A stretch of 64,000 nt of DNA, taken from contig NC_091019.1 in the NCBI RefSeq assembly GCF_041296385.1, positions 13,532,531 to 13,596,530 of the forward strand, given 5' to 3'. The stretch comes from Aphelocoma coerulescens. Taxonomy: Eukaryota; Chordata; Aves; Passeriformes; Corvidae. Each line of letters starts with the position of its first letter. Position 1 is the stretch's first letter. The notes under the pieces are model-generated. The model had not been told where the DNA came from, searched no databases, and worked only from the letters and a program-made list of their open reading frames with translations. The translations under genes were made by a program, and so were the position numbers. Of the stretch, positions 61,880 to 64,000 are shown in pieces.

Positions 61880-64000
61880 ACTGATTGATTATAAGCAGTA
61901 TGAAGCCTTTACATAAACCAGGGTTTCTGTCCCCTTGCTTTTTGTGACATGTCTTTCCTTCCAGAAGTGTTTGTATCTCAGTAATGCTGTGAAGATTTTC
62001 AGGGTAGAAGTTACTCTACAAACATGAGTGATATTTAACCTCAAACCCAGTGAGGAGCTGGAAAGATAAATCTAGCTCTAATGAATGAAGTCTAAAAGCT
62101 GACAGCATTCAGTAATTTCATGGGGTTGGGATATTTTCTGACAAGAAAATTCATTTCTGAGACTTGTTGACAGAAACATAAAGAATGAAGCCGCTGCCTT
62201 TGCCTCCACCCACCCCAGCAAAGAGTGGGGGAAGAGAAACAGCTCTTAAAAATAGCTCAGTTCCTGTTGTATTTGTAAGTTCGGTGCTTTTTGTGTCAAT
62301 GACATCACCCTCTTCTCCATGGCAACCCCCTACGATATCAAAACTGCAGGGCACCATCAGAGGAACTCAAACCAGCAGATGAACAGGTTCAATCAAGATG
62401 ATTTAACTGCAAAATAGTGCAGGGGCAACAGAAGGAGGTGGGAAACACAAGGGGGGCTACTGGCAGCTCGGTTACTCTGGAAAACCAGCATCTCTAGTGC
62501 CTGGTTCCCCAAACTCTGTGCTATCTCCTTGTCCAAGTCCTTGTCAGGAGGAGGTAGGTGGAAGGCAGGCAGGCATCTTATTCCTGATCTCCAGTGTCTG
62601 GAGAGCAGAACTACAGGTGACTAAGCAGGAGGAGCACTGACTCATTCGTGAATTATTTCTCACTCTACTTCTCTTCCCCCCTCCCATCTATTCTGTTTGT
62701 TTTTTTAGCTTTCACCCAACAACTCAGATTTTTCCCCAGGCCCTGATGAGGAAGAATTAGCAGCAAGGCTTTCTTGTTACCTAATGTTCACAAAAATGTG
62801 CTTGTGGTTATCCAGGTGAGGAAATAGAAGCCAGCTCTAAGAGCAAGAAAAATGAATTGGCTCTTGGATGCAACACCCTTATCTGGGGAAAAAAGAAAAG
62901 TGCTTCTCTTTTCTGAGTGTTGCGTAGGAAATACTAAAATAACTGATGTGCTAGGAAGCTGTAAATAACTGGCTTTTTTATCAGGATACCTATGGAAAAT
63001 AGCTAATTGCCTCCCTGGCATGCCTGCTGGTGTTGATTTCTAAACCGACTGCAGTGGGGAGAAGCCATGGCCCTTGCTGTCTTGATTACAGCATTGGATT
63101 CTGCTGGGTTGCATTTGGGACTCTAGGACCGGGAACATAATGGTTACAGCTGCAGAGTTTCAGCCAGTATAAGCTGTTTCAATCAGCTTAATAAATCTAT
63201 CCTCATTTACATCCCTATGAAGTCTGAAGCCTTAAGACAGTTTACCTTCCTTCTCAGGGTGCCAGGAGAACTGTTGCTGAAACCTAGCCTGCAGAAGTGT
63301 CAACTTTGTATTAGCTTCTGCATTTTTTGAAATTGCATGATATGGACCCAGGCAAGTTATGCAAGACCAGCACAATGCCCAGAGTCCTGACATCCACAAA
63401 GGGATATGGCAATGCTCCCCACATGGAAAAGGAAGTCTGTGATGGAATAACAGTATATTTGCCACTCGTGGCCTGCAGTTTACAGGGCATGAGAGTCTTT
63501 AATCACAGATTTTTGAAGTGTGAGGCTCTGTTATGTCTGTAGCTCTCTCCCCACCCGTGTGATGCTAAGCCTGTGATTTCTAGGCTTGGTTGAGGGGAAA
63601 ATGCATGGAGTCTCTACACACCAGAATCTTGATTAGTATCTTGCTCTTGCCTTTTGTGCAAAATGCCTCTCAAGGCACTGTGCCATCCTCTTTGCTGAGC
63701 TCACAGCATCAGCCCACGATAAAAAAAGGTCCCAGAAAACATTGACTCACTGCATCCCAGCATCCTGACAGGGCTATGTGTCTGCAATGAAATCTCAGCT
63801 GGAACTGCGAGGTTTCAATGGAATTGATGGTTGTGAGGCTGTTTTACCTTCCCTGAGTTGTGCTACCACCTGTACTGTCTGCCAGGAGCAGGGGTGGGAG
63901 CACTGGGATCACTGCCCAGCACCTGGCACGGGGCAGTGCTGCTGAGGAAGCAGCTGGAGCCGGGGGGGTGGGGGTTTGCATGTGCATGAGGAGTTCTCTG
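61880..64000. other. No supported feature to the window end
   Basis: Short frames only, with no recognisable domain, CpG island or repeat family. The last ~100 bases become GC-rich (GCCGGGGGGGTGGGGG at 63959-63974). Confidence 0.4.

Noticed and set aside
57215..64000. PAK6 exons expected downstream by vertebrate synteny
   Set aside because: No PAK6-like sequence was recognised in the window.

Overview
The window looks like bird nuclear DNA, probably from a songbird. It has CR1 LINE 3' ends, avian-type LTRs, GC-rich CpG islands and one recognisable multi-exon vertebrate gene, BUB1B (spindle-checkpoint protein BUBR1), on the + strand. No bacterial-style genes, CRISPR array or tRNA were recognised.

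Layout. From 1 to about 18.0 kb no protein-coding gene could be supported. This part holds a long LTR-like element (3.9-5.0 kb), a ~42-bp minisatellite (6.1-6.65 kb) beside a CpG island (6.66-7.19 kb), a long pyrimidine-rich tract (7.7-8.5 kb), a CpG-rich inverted-repeat element full of YY1-like motifs (9.7-10.2 kb) with a relative at 16.6-17.0 kb, and another LTR (14.4-14.7 kb). From ~18.0 to ~44.8 kb lies a tandem duplication of the 5' two thirds of BUB1B. Copy 2 (31.9-44.8 kb) continues into unique exons at 45.4-56.9 kb. Chaining splice sites and codon phases from an ATG at 33943 to a TGA at 56858-56860 gives 23 coding exons and an uninterrupted 1098-residue frame, close to the 1050 residues of human BUBR1. 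It contains the TPR domain, KEN boxes, ABBA motifs, the BUB3-binding GLEBS motif, a PP2A-B56 motif and the C-terminal pseudokinase. A polyadenylation signal lies at 57192.

Copy 1 (18.0-31.9 kb) is a broken partial paralogue. It lacks the TPR exons (an in-frame deletion fuses exon 2 to exon 7), has KEH in place of the first KEN, GTG in place of the start ATG, a mutated exon-11 splice acceptor, no exon 15, and no kinase exons of its own. It also carries a ~4.9-kb betaretrovirus-like endogenous retrovirus on the - strand (24.7-29.6 kb) with two LTRs, gag remnants, a gag-pro frameshift heptamer, a dUTPase-protease frame and small RNase H and integrase scraps. Most of pol and all of env are gone.

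The most interesting signal is the mosaic age of the duplication. By eye the shared introns differ by well under 1%, while the promoter-to-exon-2 block differs by more than 10% and the two ERV LTRs differ by about 3%, yet the ERV is missing from copy 2. This suggests an older duplication whose introns were later homogenised by gene conversion, or else an assembly or haplotype artefact. The two promoters also differ: copy 2 has a CCAAT box and a TTTGAA (CHR) motif typical of G2/M genes, and copy 1 has neither.

From 57.2 to 64.0 kb no gene was recognised, only two short CR1-like 3' ends.
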